Shown piece after piece: positions 1 through 8,790 of a stretch of DNA of 21,338 nucleotides. The notes beneath the pieces are model-generated. The model searched no databases. It worked only from the letters and a program-made list of their open reading frames with translations, and was not told the DNA's origin. The first letter of the stretch is position 1, and every line of letters begins with the position of its first letter. The translations under genes were made by a program, and so were the position numbers. Location of the stretch: positions 1 through 21,338 of the forward strand of contig CATITW010000265.1 in assembly GCA_949547975.1 (NCBI GenBank), read 5' to 3'. Origin of the DNA: Cryomorphaceae bacterium (GTDB lineage: Bacteria > Bacteroidota > Bacteroidia > Flavobacteriales > Schleiferiaceae).

Positions 1-690
1 GGAGTCACTGCTTTGGTCTTTAAGATGGATGCTGTCCGATTGACGTACCGAAAAGACTGGATCTTTCTTTTAGTCGCAAACGCCTTACTCGGTATGTGCT
101 TGTATCTCGGTGGGGTGAATAGGATAGCCGGTGCTGTATTTGTAGCACTATTGATAGGGTACAATATTCAAAAAATCGCAGGTGCTCGTAGAGACCGAAA
201 CCTTCAAGTAGGGGAGGAGTTCGATGTTCCTGCGATGCCCATATGGAAAGGGTTAATTCTGTTAGCACTTGGCGCGATAGGCTTAAAATTTGGTGCCCAA
301 TTCTTTGTTGGCGGCATTTCCTCCTTAGCACTCACTCTTGGCTTGAGCGAGCGCTTCGTTTCCGTAACGCTCGTAGCCTTTGGCACCAGTGTTCCAGAAC
401 TTGCGGCTAGTTTAATGGCCGCGCGAAAAGGCGAGAGCGACATCGCCATCGGCAATATCATAGGTTCCAATATTTTCAATATTCTCAGCGTCCTTGGAAT
501 AACCGCTTTGATTGCGCCGATCACCGTTCAGAATCAGGCCCTGGTGCATTTCGACTTTCCGGCAAGCGTACTACTCACGTTAATCATCATTCCACTGATG
601 GGGGTATTTAAAGCGGATCGTTTGGACCGTCTAGAAGGTGCATTACTCCTAGGGTTGTATGTTTCCTTCATCGCATGCCTCTTTGTGTAG
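1..690 (+). CDS. CaCA-family Na+/Ca2+ exchanger-like antiporter, 5' end missing
   Basis: This is the C-terminal 229 residues of an inner-membrane cation antiporter of the Ca2+:cation antiporter (CaCA) family, which exchanges Ca2+ or another cation against Na+ or H+. The frame is open from base 1 (GVTA precedes the first possible start at 13), so the gene begins outside the window. The second alpha repeat, the ion-binding signature of the family, is plain at about 300-500: VAFGTSVPELAASL followed by GNIIGSNIFNILSVLG, with the conserved Glu and Asn residues. Several hydrophobic helices follow and the protein ends with a helix at the C-terminus, as is normal. The preceding helix and a basic loop (RKDWIFLL) fit the middle of a typical 310-320 residue protein. 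No terminator is visible before the next gene. The family is certain; the transported ion is not. Confidence 0.9.
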   Translation, partial: GVTALVFKMDAVRLTYRKDWIFLLVANALLGMCLYLGGVNRIAGAVFVALLIGYNIQKIAGARRDRNLQVGEEFDVPAMPIWKGLILLALGAIGLKFGAQFFVGGISSLALTLGLSERFVSVTLVAFGTSVPELAASLMAARKGESDIAIGNIIGSNIFNILSVLGITALIAPITVQNQALVHFDFPASVLLTLIIIPLMGVFKADRLDRLEGALLLGLYVSFIACLFV

Positions 691-696
691 GGGTTG

Positions 697-716
697 TTGT
701 TAGAAATAGTTAACAA
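697..716. repeat. 6-bp inverted repeat upstream of the glnN promoter
   Basis: TTGTTA (697-702) and TAACAA (711-716) are a perfect 6-bp inverted repeat with an 8-base spacer. It lies just upstream of the predicted -33 box of glnN, where an activator could bind. It has no T tract after it, so it is not a convincing terminator for the antiporter gene. A short AT-rich repeat like this can occur by chance. Confidence 0.3.
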
Positions 717-721
717 TTTCT

Positions 722-754
722 TTTTGTACCCCTAAAATAATAGGGGTATCTTTG
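722..754 (+). promoter_or_regulatory. glnN promoter, Bacteroidota sigma-ABfr type
   Basis: A -33 box TTTTG (722-726) is separated by 20 bp from TATCTTTG (747-754), an exact match to the -7 consensus TAnnTTTG. The start codon follows 23 bp later. This is the best-formed promoter in the window. No Shine-Dalgarno sequence lies before the ATG, which is normal in this phylum. Confidence 0.75.
727..748. promoter_or_regulatory. Palindromic candidate operator between the -33 and -7 boxes of glnN
   Basis: TACCCCTA (727-734) and TAGGGGTA (741-748) form a perfect 8-bp inverted repeat around AAATAA. It fills the spacer between the promoter boxes and shares its last two bases with the -7 box. A protein bound here would block RNA polymerase, or could realign the boxes as MerR-type regulators do. 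The regulator is not known from this window. Confidence 0.55.
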
Positions 755-777
755 CCTCAAATTAATAAAACAACCAC

Positions 778-2970
778 ATGCCAACGGTAAGATTTCTAGC
801 ATTAGAGGAGACCATGGGCCGCAAGCCCAAGAATTTCGAAGCTCCACAAACACGTGTTTCTGAATACTTCGGTTCTCAAGTGTTTAACAGAAAAGCCATG
901 CGCGAGTACATGACCTCTGCTGCGTATAAAGCGGTCATTGACGCTATGGACAACGGGACTAAGATTTCGCGTGACATCGCAGATCAGGTTGCTTCAGGTA
1001 TGAAAGCATGGGCCCTAAATCTCGGTGCAACGCACTACACACACTGGTTCCAGCCATTAACGGGTACTACTGCTGAAAAGCACGATTCGTTCTTTGAGCC
1101 TACAGGAAATGGTGAGGCAATGGAGAAATTCTCTGGCGGTATGCTGGTTCAACAAGAGCCTGATGCATCATCTTTCCCGAACGGTGGTATTCGTAATACA
1201 TTCGAAGCTCGCGGTTATACAGCATGGGATCCAACATCACCTGCGTTTGTGTTTGGTACCACACTCTGTATTCCGACGGTATTCGTCTCGTACACAGGAG
1301 AAGCATTAGATTACAAAACACCATTACTTCGCGCTTTGCAAGCTGTCGATACAGCAGCAACGGCCGTTTGTAAATACTTTGATAAGAACGTAACCAAGGT
1401 CAATGCGACCTTAGGTTGGGAGCAAGAATATTTTTTGGTAGACGAGGCATATTTTGCCGCGCGTCCTGACCTTACTCTTGCTGGCCGTGCACTCGTAGGA
1501 CACGCTCCTGCGAAAGGACAGCAGTTGGACGATCATTACTTTGGTTCTATCCCAGAGCGCGCTATCGAATTCATGAAAGAATTGGAGTACGAAAGCCGCA
1601 TTCTTGGGATTCCAGTAAAAACACGTCACAACGAAGTTGCTCCAGCGCAATACGAGTTTGCTCCAGTTTTTGAAGAAGCAAACGTTGCAGTAGATCACAA
1701 TTCACTCTTTGTGGATCTTATCGAGAAAGTAGCACGTCGTCACAACTTCCGTGCACTTATCCACGAAAAGCCATTCGCAAACATCAACGGATCCGGTAAG
1801 CACAACAACTGGTCACTTGCGACAAACACAGGTGTGAATCTTCTTGCACCTGGCTCGACGCCGATGAGCAATCTTATGTTCTTGACATTCTTTGTCAACA
1901 GTATCAAAGCCGTTCACCGTCATGCAGATTTGATTCGTGCTTCGATCGGTTCTGCAGGTAACGAACATAGACTTGGCGCAAATGAGGCTCCACCAGCTAT
2001 CATTTCTGTCTTCATCGGTGACCAATTGTCTCGAGTACTCGATCAGCTTGAAAGCATTGAGGGTGGTAAAATGACACCGGATCAAAAAACAGATCTTAAA
2101 CTGAACGTAGTCGGTAAAATTCCAGACGTGTTGTTAGACAACACAGACCGTAACCGTACTTCTCCGTTCGCTTTCACTGGAAACAAATTTGAGTTGCGTG
2201 CTGCAGGTTCAGCGAGTAACTGTGCGCAACCTATGACTGTATTAAACACAGCAATGGCGCAGCAGTTGATCGAATTCAAAGCAGACGTTGATGCGCTGAT
2301 TGAAAAAGACGGCTTGAAAAAAGACGAAGCGATCTTTAGCGTCCTAAAGCGTTACATCAAAGAAAGTAAAGCGATTCGCTTCGAAGGCGATGGATATGGA
2401 GATGCTTGGAAAGAGGAAGCTGCGAAACGCGGTTTGACTAACGAGCCATCAACACCTCGCGCTCTTGACGCGTATGTAAGCGAGAAAAGTTTGAGCATGT
2501 TTGCGGAACTTGGTGTTCTTTCACATCGCGAAGCAGAAGCACGTCACGAAATCTTACTCGAGTCGTATTTCATGAAGATTCAGATTGAATCTCGTGTGTT
2601 GAGTGATTTGGCTGGAAATCATATTGTTCCTACAGCGATCAAATACCAAAACGTACTGATCGACAACGTACAACGATTGAAAGGCATCATGGACGACGAA
2701 ACGTTCAATAGTGTTGCGAAAGAGCAGTTAGAAATGATCAAAGATATTTCTGCACGCATCTCTAAAATTCTTTCTTCAAAAGAGGAAATGACACAGGCTA
2801 GAAAGTCTGCAAATGCACTAGAAGACGTACGTGAAAAAGCAATCGCATACTATGATAATGTAAAGCCTTACTTTGATGTCATTCGTTACGAAAGCGATAA
2901 GCTAGAGTTGATGATTGACGACGAGCAATGGCCGTTGCCGAAATTCCGTGAAATGCTCTTTACGAGATAA
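778..2970 (+). CDS. glnN: Glutamine synthetase type III
   Basis: This cytoplasmic enzyme makes glutamine from glutamate, ammonia and ATP and is a main ammonium-assimilation enzyme in Bacteroidota. At 730 residues it has the usual length of the GSIII class, well above the ~450-470 of GSI. Recognisable motifs are GWEQEYF (about 213-219) carrying metal-binding glutamates, HNEVAPAQYE (about 284-293), NGSGKHNNWS (about 337-346), the GNEHRLGANEAPPA nucleotide/substrate region, and NKFELRAAGSASN. A long C-terminal helical extension typical of GSIII follows. The start at 778 is preferred over the in-frame ATG at 814 because the N-terminal PTVRFLALEE segment is conserved in the class. It is monocistronic, with its own promoter and a strong terminator. 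The promoter palindrome suggests repression or activation by a nitrogen- or redox-responsive regulator. Confidence 0.97.
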   Translation: MPTVRFLALEETMGRKPKNFEAPQTRVSEYFGSQVFNRKAMREYMTSAAYKAVIDAMDNGTKISRDIADQVASGMKAWALNLGATHYTHWFQPLTGTTAEKHDSFFEPTGNGEAMEKFSGGMLVQQEPDASSFPNGGIRNTFEARGYTAWDPTSPAFVFGTTLCIPTVFVSYTGEALDYKTPLLRALQAVDTAATAVCKYFDKNVTKVNATLGWEQEYFLVDEAYFAARPDLTLAGRALVGHAPAKGQQLDDHYFGSIPERAIEFMKELEYESRILGIPVKTRHNEVAPAQYEFAPVFEEANVAVDHNSLFVDLIEKVARRHNFRALIHEKPFANINGSGKHNNWSLATNTGVNLLAPGSTPMSNLMFLTFFVNSIKAVHRHADLIRASIGSAGNEHRLGANEAPPAIISVFIGDQLSRVLDQLESIEGGKMTPDQKTDLKLNVVGKIPDVLLDNTDRNRTSPFAFTGNKFELRAAGSASNCAQPMTVLNTAMAQQLIEFKADVDALIEKDGLKKDEAIFSVLKRYIKESKAIRFEGDGYGDAWKEEAAKRGLTNEPSTPRALDAYVSEKSLSMFAELGVLSHREAEARHEILLESYFMKIQIESRVLSDLAGNHIVPTAIKYQNVLIDNVQRLKGIMDDETFNSVAKEQLEMIKDISARISKILSSKEEMTQARKSANALEDVREKAIAYYDNVKPYFDVIRYESDKLELMIDDEQWPLPKFREMLFTR

Positions 2971-2998
2971 TTTTTTAGCTCCAAAAGACCCTAGAATA

Positions 2999-3029
2999 GA
3001 AACCCTGCTTCGGCGGGGTTTCTTTTTTT
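2999..3029 (+). terminator. Rho-independent terminator of glnN
   Basis: A 10-bp stem (2999-3008 with 3013-3022, one T:G wobble) is closed by a TTCG tetraloop and followed by seven T residues. This is a classic intrinsic terminator. Confidence 0.9.
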
Positions 3030-3076
3030 ATTTTGGCTATATTGGGGACGCTTAAACACTAGAGATTACTATTCTC

Positions 3077-5578
3077 ATGCAGAAACGATTTTACCAATTA
3101 TTGGCCTTAGCCTTTTTGTTCATGCCAGTGGCAGGATTTGCACAAGATGCAGATGTGGAAGATGTTGTAGTTGAACGACATAAGACAACCAAAAGAGCAG
3201 ACGAATACTTTGAGGCAAAGGAATATACTGTGGCATTAGAGGCTTATTCCAAGGCCTACTCAAAAGAAAAATCACGCGATCAAAAGCAGCGCATCTCCTA
3301 CAACATGGCAGAATGCTACCGTTTTACAGGTCAGTGTAAGCGTGCGGGTAGCTATTATTTGCGCGCTCAAAAATTGGGCTATGGTGCTTTAGCTGCACTA
3401 GGTTATGCTGAAATGTTGCAATGCCAAGGTGAATATGAAGATGCCATTGTTGCCTTCACGGAATATCAAAAATTGGTACCGTCAGATCCTCGCGCTGAAG
3501 TTGGAATCAACAGCTGTAAGCAAGCTGCTGAATGGGAACAAAAAGGTTCGTTGTTTTCATTGGACAACGCCAAAGATTTAAACTCGAAAAAATCAGATTA
3601 CGCGATCGCTTTTGCAGGGAAACGCGGAAAGGAAGATTTGACGTTAATGATTTCTTCCATGCGTGATGACGCTACTGGCCGCAAAGAAGACGGTTGGATG
3701 GGACAACGTTTCTCGGACATCTTCATTATTGAAGGGCAAAAGAAAAAGAGCAGAAAGAAAAAAAGAGGTAAAGAGGCCAACGCGAATGATGAAATCGTTT
3801 GGGGTGACTTAGAGCCGATGAGTGATGTAATCAACACTAAAGATCACGAAGGTGTACTTACTTTCGATTCTCGAGGTAAGACCATGTATTTCACCAAATG
3901 TGTGAAAGTGAAGAATGTACAGATGGGTTGTGCGATTTATACGACGAAGAAAATTGGCCAAGATTGGGCCAACCCTGAGCCAGTTGTGATTGCATTAGAC
4001 TCTGGAGCGTCAGTGGGGCATCCAGCGTTAAGTCCTGATGATAAAATCCTCTACTTCGCAGGTGAACTTAATGAAGGTAAGGGCGGTAAAGACATTTACA
4101 TGACTACCTACAACCGTAGAGCCCGCGAGTGGAACGCTCCGCAATCGCTGAACATAAATACACGCGGCGATGAGCTGTATCCATTTATTCACGGCGACGG
4201 CTATTTGTACTTTTCGTCTAATGGACGTGCCGGTATGGGTGGTTTCGACTGTTTCCGCGTAAAGTTGGACGACAAGGGGATGCCGATCGGTGATGTAGAA
4301 AACATGTTAAGCCCGATCAACTCCGAGGCGGATGATATCGCTCTGCGCTGGGTGCCTGGAGACAATACTCAAAAGGGATTTGTAGTGTCAAACCGCAAGG
4401 GAACGCGCGGTGAGCACGACATATGGTACGTCACAGAATGGACCAAGCAGTTTGAAGTTCAGGGGACCGTAGTTAGTTCTAAAAACGGACGCCCCGTGAA
4501 GGAAGTTACCATTGAGGTAAGTGATAAGTCGGGCAACAGTTTTACAGTTACCACCGATGCTTCAGGAAACTTCAGCATTCCAAAGGGTAAATTGGAGGAA
4601 GACAAGGCCTACAAACTGAACATGAGTCGTAAAAAGTTCTTGAATGCCGTAGGTGACATCAATACAGAAGGCCTTTCATTGAACGATTACTCTCGTGTAA
4701 AGGAAGAACGTCAATACGTGAAGTCATTTTCTTTGACTTTGAAAATGGATCCTATCGAAGTTCCTATCGTGTTACCGAATGTGTTCTTCGATCTTGCTAA
4801 ATCTGAGTTACGTGAAGAAAGTAAAGTGGCACTAGATACTGTGTACAGTATTCTTGTTCGCAATCCGACCATCACTATTGGCCTTCGTTCACATACGGAT
4901 TACCGCGATACGGATGCTAAGAACGATAAACTCTCTTTAGCACGTGCTCAAAGCTGTGTGGATTACTTGATTGAAAAAGGAATCGCTACGGATCGTTTGA
5001 CGGCTGTGGGTATGGGTGAGCAAGAGCCATTTACCATCCCTGCTGGATACACAGGATATGGTGCGGATAAATTTAAATCTGGAGATAAACTCACAGAGTC
5101 GTTTATCAAGAGACTTGCTTCCGCTGATCAAGAGGTTGCCAACCAGATCAACCGTCGTACGGATTTCAAGGTACTTTCAGATGATTACGTTCCTTCCGCA
5201 CCTATCGCAGTAGACGGTGAACAGGCGGGTAAGGCACCTGCCAAGAAAGATGAGAGACCTATCGGTCAAACCATGACCTTGACAGCTAAAGACCGTTCAT
5301 TGGGTAAAATCGCCATGCAAAATGGCATGAACGTGGTTGAGTTGAAGAAACTTAACGCCGGTTTACGCGGTGCACGTCCGATGCCAGGAATGGTGATCAA
5401 GATTACCAAGAACGGAGATTATTCTCAGTTCGACCAGGAGCACTACCAGGTTCAACGTGGCGATGTTCTTAGAACTATTGCGAAGAAGACCGGTACGGAC
5501 CTAAAGTCTTTGAGAAGCATGAATGGATTTAAAAACGACAAGGATTTGATTGTCGGTTCGTGGATCCAGATTAAGTAG
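3077..5578 (+). CDS. OmpA-family envelope protein with TPR, PD40 propeller, CRD and LysM domains (PorE-like)
   Basis: A cleavable signal peptide (residues 1-22, ending GFA) without a lipobox sends this 833-residue protein to the periplasm. TPR-like helices occupy about 36-150. A PD40/WD40-like beta-propeller follows at about 170-450, with blades such as DGYLYFSSNGRAGMGGFD. A carboxypeptidase-regulatory-like fold lies at about 459-535 (VQGTVVSSKNGRPVKEV). An OmpA peptidoglycan-binding domain is at about 562-700 (FFDLAKSELR, RSHTD, LSLARAQS). Two LysM units end the protein at about 728-775 (divergent) and 789-833. TPR, propeller, CRD and OmpA in this order are the architecture of PorE, a type IX secretion component that binds peptidoglycan. 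PorE is a lipoprotein and I do not recall LysM repeats in it, so this may be a paralogue of another function. A lysine-rich insertion (about 222-233) interrupts the propeller. The gene stands alone and ends in a terminator. Confidence 0.85.
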   Translation: MQKRFYQLLALAFLFMPVAGFAQDADVEDVVVERHKTTKRADEYFEAKEYTVALEAYSKAYSKEKSRDQKQRISYNMAECYRFTGQCKRAGSYYLRAQKLGYGALAALGYAEMLQCQGEYEDAIVAFTEYQKLVPSDPRAEVGINSCKQAAEWEQKGSLFSLDNAKDLNSKKSDYAIAFAGKRGKEDLTLMISSMRDDATGRKEDGWMGQRFSDIFIIEGQKKKSRKKKRGKEANANDEIVWGDLEPMSDVINTKDHEGVLTFDSRGKTMYFTKCVKVKNVQMGCAIYTTKKIGQDWANPEPVVIALDSGASVGHPALSPDDKILYFAGELNEGKGGKDIYMTTYNRRAREWNAPQSLNINTRGDELYPFIHGDGYLYFSSNGRAGMGGFDCFRVKLDDKGMPIGDVENMLSPINSEADDIALRWVPGDNTQKGFVVSNRKGTRGEHDIWYVTEWTKQFEVQGTVVSSKNGRPVKEVTIEVSDKSGNSFTVTTDASGNFSIPKGKLEEDKAYKLNMSRKKFLNAVGDINTEGLSLNDYSRVKEERQYVKSFSLTLKMDPIEVPIVLPNVFFDLAKSELREESKVALDTVYSILVRNPTITIGLRSHTDYRDTDAKNDKLSLARAQSCVDYLIEKGIATDRLTAVGMGEQEPFTIPAGYTGYGADKFKSGDKLTESFIKRLASADQEVANQINRRTDFKVLSDDYVPSAPIAVDGEQAGKAPAKKDERPIGQTMTLTAKDRSLGKIAMQNGMNVVELKKLNAGLRGARPMPGMVIKITKNGDYSQFDQEHYQVQRGDVLRTIAKKTGTDLKSLRSMNGFKNDKDLIVGSWIQIK

Positions 5579-5595
5579 ATAAAAGAAAACAAAAA

Positions 5596-5640
5596 GAGAA
5601 GCGCGCACGGGTATCCCGTGCTCGCTTTCTCGTTATTTTT
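5596..5640 (+). terminator. Terminator after the OmpA/LysM gene
   Basis: GCACGGG-TAT-CCCGTGC is a perfect 7-bp core, extended by an imperfect outer stem (GAGAAGCG with CGCTTTCTC, one bulge). It is followed by a T-rich stretch that runs into the purM start region. Confidence 0.75.
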
Positions 5641-5641
5641 G
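5634..5641 (+). promoter_or_regulatory. -7 box candidate for purM
   Basis: TATTTTTG matches TAnnTTTG exactly, but I see no TTTG-like -33 box at the right distance, and the box ends only four bases before the purM ATG. If used, the transcript would be leaderless or nearly so. The T-rich part also serves as the terminator tail of the gene before, so the match could be coincidental. Confidence 0.3.
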
Positions 5642-5645
5642 CATT

Positions 5646-6821
5646 ATGAGTAAGAATTCCGACCGCTACATGGGGCGCGGTGTGAGCGCCCAGAAAGAAG
5701 ATGTACACAACGCAATCAAGAATATCGATAAGGGCCTTTTTCCAAAAGCCTTCTGTAAAATTGTTCCAGATTACCTGACCGGTGATGATGACTATTGTTT
5801 AGTAATGCATGCAGATGGGGCAGGTACAAAGAGCTCCTTGGCCTACATGTATTGGAAAGAGACTGGAGATCTCGGAGTGTGGAAAGGAATCGCTCAAGAT
5901 GCCTTAATCATGAATGTCGACGATCTGCTTTGTGTGGGTGCTACAGAAAACATCATGTTGAGCTCTACCATCGGGCGAAATAAAGGTTTGATTAATGCAG
6001 ATGTTCTTAGTGCCATCATAGGAGGTACCGAGGAGCTATTAGAAGAGTACAAGAAGCACGGTATTGAAATTATTAGCACAGGCGGTGAAACTGCTGATGT
6101 AGGCGACTTAGTGCGTACCATCATCGTAGACAGTACAGTTGTGGCGCGCATGAAGCGCAGCGACGTCATCGATAATGCGAATATTAAAGCCGGTAATGTT
6201 ATCGTGGGCTTAGCGAGTTATGGTCAGTCTAGTTATGAAACCGAGTACAATGGTGGAATGGGGTCTAATGGATTGACAAGCGCAAGACATGACGTGTTTT
6301 CGAAAGAGCTCGCCTCAAAGTATCCGGAGAGTTTCGATCCAGCAGTGCCTGAGTCGCTCGTTTATACCGGTTCAAAAGCATTAACGGATGCGACAGACAC
6401 AGAGTTAGACGCGGGGAAACTCGTCTTGAGTCCTACACGTACGTATGCTCCAATCATTAAAAAGATCTTAGATAAGCATCGCGGTTCCATTGATGGAATG
6501 GTGCATTGCTCTGGCGGAGCTCAGACTAAAATTCTTCATTTTTTGACCCAAGGTCATGTAGTCAAGGATAACCTGTTCCCAATCCCTCCACTATTTAAAA
6601 TGATACAAGAGGAGAGCGGAACTGCTTGGGAAGAAATGTACCAAGTATTTAATATGGGGCACCGCATGGAACTTTATGTGGATCCTGAAATCGCTCAGAG
6701 CATCATTGACATCAGTGCTGGCTTTGGTGTTGAGGCACAAGTTGTTGGTCGGGTAGAAGAATCTGAAGGGAAATCTTTGACGATACAAAGCGAGTTTGGG
6801 ACCTATAAGTACGATAAATAA
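5646..6821 (+). CDS. purM: Phosphoribosylformylglycinamidine cyclo-ligase (AIR synthetase), Bacteroidota type
   Basis: PurM closes the imidazole ring in de novo purine synthesis, turning FGAM and ATP into AIR. This 391-residue form is the longer, divergent type of Bacteroidota rather than the ~345-residue enterobacterial one. Visible family features are the early [12 protein letters not shown] segment, the [14 protein letters not shown] loop (about 54-68), the metal and ATP region [15 protein letters not shown] (about 83-97), and [15 protein letters not shown] (about 145-160). [16 protein letters not shown] is also typical of AIR synthases. The stop codon overlaps the start of prfA (TAATG), which implies translational coupling. 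The ATG has no Shine-Dalgarno sequence. The purM-prfA-pyrF arrangement mixes purine synthesis, translation termination and pyrimidine synthesis in one growth-linked unit. Confidence 0.93.
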   Translation: MSKNSDRYMGRGVSAQKEDVHNAIKNIDKGLFPKAFCKIVPDYLTGDDDYCLVMHADGAGTKSSLAYMYWKETGDLGVWKGIAQDALIMNVDDLLCVGATENIMLSSTIGRNKGLINADVLSAIIGGTEELLEEYKKHGIEIISTGGETADVGDLVRTIIVDSTVVARMKRSDVIDNANIKAGNVIVGLASYGQSSYETEYNGGMGSNGLTSARHDVFSKELASKYPESFDPAVPESLVYTGSKALTDATDTELDAGKLVLSPTRTYAPIIKKILDKHRGSIDGMVHCSGGAQTKILHFLTQGHVVKDNLFPIPPLFKMIQEESGTAWEEMYQVFNMGHRMELYVDPEIAQSIIDISAGFGVEAQVVGRVEESEGKSLTIQSEFGTYKYDK

Positions 6822-7897
6822 TGCTGGATAAACTAAATGTCATATTCCAGCGCTTCAATGAGGTGAATGATTTGATCATTCAACCGGAGGTCATTTCTGA
6901 TAACAAGCGCTATGTGCTTCTGAACCGAGAGTATAAGAGTTTACAGCCTTTAGTGGAGGCTCGCGAGCGTTATTTGGAATTGTCAAGCCGTATTGAAGAA
7001 GCTAAATTGGTTCTTAAGGAAGAGAAAGATCAAGACTTCAAGGACATGGCAAAGATGGAATTGGATGAAATTCTTCCCGTCTTCGAGGAGCTTGAAGAAG
7101 ACATTAAAGTACTTCTTATTCCAAAGGATCCTGAAGATGATAAAAATGCCTTGGTTGAGATTCGCCAAGGTGCAGGTGGTGATGAAGGTGCCATATTTGC
7201 TGGAGATCTATTCCGCATGTACCAGCGCTATTGTGAAGGCAAAGGCTGGAAAGTAGAGGTGATCACTATGAACGAAGGAACCGCTGGTGGATTCAAGGAA
7301 GTTTCCTTTGAAGTCTCAGGTGTATCCGTGTATGGAATTTTAAAATATGAAAGTGGTGTACATCGCGTTCAAAGGGTTCCTGCGACAGAAAGTCAAGGCC
7401 GCGTGCATACCTCGGCAGCTTCAGTAGTAGTATTGCCTGAAGCAGAGGATGTGGATGTAGATCTAGACATGAAGGATGTTAAGAAAGACACTTACCGATC
7501 GCAAGGAGCTGGTGGGCAGCACGTAAATAAGACGGAGTCTGCTGTTCGATTGACCCACTTGCCGACCGGTGTTGTTGTGGAGTGTCAAGACGGACGTTCT
7601 CAGCATAAAAATTACGAGCAAGCATTGAAAGTATTGCGTTCTAGGCTTTTTGATATCGAGTTTAAGAAAAAGCAAGAAGAACAAGCAGCGAAACGAAAAA
7701 CCATGGTAAGTACCGGTGATCGTAGTGCGAAAATCAGAACCTATAATTATCCCCAGGGGCGTGTTACCGACCATAGAATTGGGTTAACAACCTATAACCT
7801 GAATGATGTCATAGGTGGTGAGATTCAAAAATTCATAGATGAACTTCATATGGCAGAAAATGCCGAGAAAATGAAGGAAGGAAGTGATATTATCTAA
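6821..7897 (+). CDS. prfA: Peptide chain release factor 1
   Basis: RF1 recognises UAA and UAG stop codons and triggers peptidyl-tRNA hydrolysis. The 358-residue protein has the full family architecture. An N-terminal coiled helical domain (about 1-105) comes first. The PAT tripeptide that reads the stop codon (residues 187-189, in [14 protein letters not shown]) marks RF1 rather than RF2. The catalytic GGQ motif is at 231-233 ([20 protein letters not shown]). A basic C-terminal helix region with DHRIG follows. Its ATG shares one base with the purM stop codon and it ends 9 bases before pyrF, so it is the middle gene of an operon. Confidence 0.98.
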   Translation: MLDKLNVIFQRFNEVNDLIIQPEVISDNKRYVLLNREYKSLQPLVEARERYLELSSRIEEAKLVLKEEKDQDFKDMAKMELDEILPVFEELEEDIKVLLIPKDPEDDKNALVEIRQGAGGDEGAIFAGDLFRMYQRYCEGKGWKVEVITMNEGTAGGFKEVSFEVSGVSVYGILKYESGVHRVQRVPATESQGRVHTSAASVVVLPEAEDVDVDLDMKDVKKDTYRSQGAGGQHVNKTESAVRLTHLPTGVVVECQDGRSQHKNYEQALKVLRSRLFDIEFKKKQEEQAAKRKTMVSTGDRSAKIRTYNYPQGRVTDHRIGLTTYNLNDVIGGEIQKFIDELHMAENAEKMKEGSDII

Positions 7898-7906
7898 GTC
7901 AGAACA

Positions 7907-8725
7907 ATGAATAGAGCAGCATTAATAGAGCAGATTAAGGCCAAACGCAGTGTTTTATGTGTTGGTTTAGATACAGATCTGAATAAAATCCCAACTCACT
8001 TGTTGAAGGAGGATGATCCAGTTTTTGAATTCAATAAAGCGATTATTGATGCTACTGCTCCTTACACAGTAGCTTATAAACCAAACATTGCATTTTACGA
8101 GAGCATGGGCGTTTCTGGTTGGCAAGCCTTGGAAAAGACGATCAATTATTTGAATTCAGAGTATCCGGAAGTCTTTACCATTGCGGATGCAAAGCGTGGA
8201 GATATCGGAAACACCTCGAAAATGTACGCAGAGGCATTCTTCAATAGCTTCGAATTTGATTCAGTAACGGTCGCGCCTTATATGGGGATAGACAGTGTTA
8301 CACCGTTTTTAGCTTTTGAGAATAAGTGGGTCATACTCTTAGCACTAACCTCTAATGAGGGTGCTTTTGATTTCCAATTAGAAGAAAACGCCGAAGGTGA
8401 AGCCTTGTTTGAATCGGTCGTGAAAAAAGCACAGCAATGGGCTACCCCTGAACAGTTGATGTTCGTTTTAGGCGCCACCAAAACGGAATACCTAGAGCGC
8501 GTTCGGGCTGCTGCCCCAAAGTCATTCTTTTTGGTTCCAGGTGTGGGGGCACAAGGCGGCTCACTTCATGATGTGCTTACAAAGGCTACAAATGACGATT
8601 ATGGCGTCTTGGTAAATTCGACACGCGGAATTATTTATCAAAGCTCTGGGGAAGACTTTGCTCAAGCTGCTGCCGTTGCTGCACGTGAGCTTCAAAGTGA
8701 AATGGCTTCTATTCTTTTTCGCTAG
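7907..8725 (+). CDS. pyrF: Orotidine 5'-phosphate decarboxylase, type 2
   Basis: PyrF converts OMP to UMP, the last step of de novo pyrimidine synthesis. At 272 residues it belongs to the longer type 2 subfamily. The catalytic D-x-K-x-x-D triad sits in [11 protein letters not shown] (Asp94, Lys96, Asp99). Flanking family segments are [12 protein letters not shown] near the N-terminus, [24 protein letters not shown], and the phosphate-binding [10 protein letters not shown] and NSTRGI loops near the C-terminus. It follows prfA by 9 bases with no terminator between, and ends the operon. No strong terminator is visible after it, only the short inverted repeat at 8726-8745. Confidence 0.97.
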   Translation: MNRAALIEQIKAKRSVLCVGLDTDLNKIPTHLLKEDDPVFEFNKAIIDATAPYTVAYKPNIAFYESMGVSGWQALEKTINYLNSEYPEVFTIADAKRGDIGNTSKMYAEAFFNSFEFDSVTVAPYMGIDSVTPFLAFENKWVILLALTSNEGAFDFQLEENAEGEALFESVVKKAQQWATPEQLMFVLGATKTEYLERVRAAAPKSFFLVPGVGAQGGSLHDVLTKATNDDYGVLVNSTRGIIYQSSGEDFAQAAAVAARELQSEMASILFR

Positions 8726-8745
8726 AGTGTGCGTTAGGTCACACT
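8726..8745. promoter_or_regulatory. CRP/FNR-type candidate operator upstream of the sulfur operon
   Basis: AGTGTG (8726-8731) and CACACT (8740-8745) form a 6-bp inverted repeat with an 8-base spacer. Read as a CRP site it is TGTGC-N6-TCACA, nine of ten matches to TGTGA-N6-TCACA. Its centre (8735.5) lies about 41 bp before the start of transcription expected from the -7 box at 8765-8772, the classic position for a class II activator. It could instead be a weak hairpin at the end of pyrF, but no T tract follows. Confidence 0.5.
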
Positions 8746-8764
8746 TTAAACTTTAGTAGCCCTG

Positions 8765-8772
8765 TACCTTTG
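8765..8772 (+). promoter_or_regulatory. -7 box of the sulfur operon promoter
   Basis: TACCTTTG matches TAnnTTTG and lies 18 bp before the ATG at 8791. No good -33 TTTG box is seen at the normal distance (the nearest, TTTA at 8745, is too close). This fits a promoter that needs an activator. Confidence 0.55.
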
Positions 8773-8790
8773 AGTCAATAATTAAGACTC

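Noticed and set aside
1094..2279. Several 65-95 codon open frames, mostly antisense, inside glnN
   Set aside because: They are shadows of the GSIII coding sequence, which is intact and conserved throughout.
3038..3045. TATATTGG as the promoter -7 box of the OmpA/LysM gene
   Set aside because: It misses the TTTG core at one position and the region where a -33 box should be is the glnN terminator stem, so support is too weak to list as a feature.
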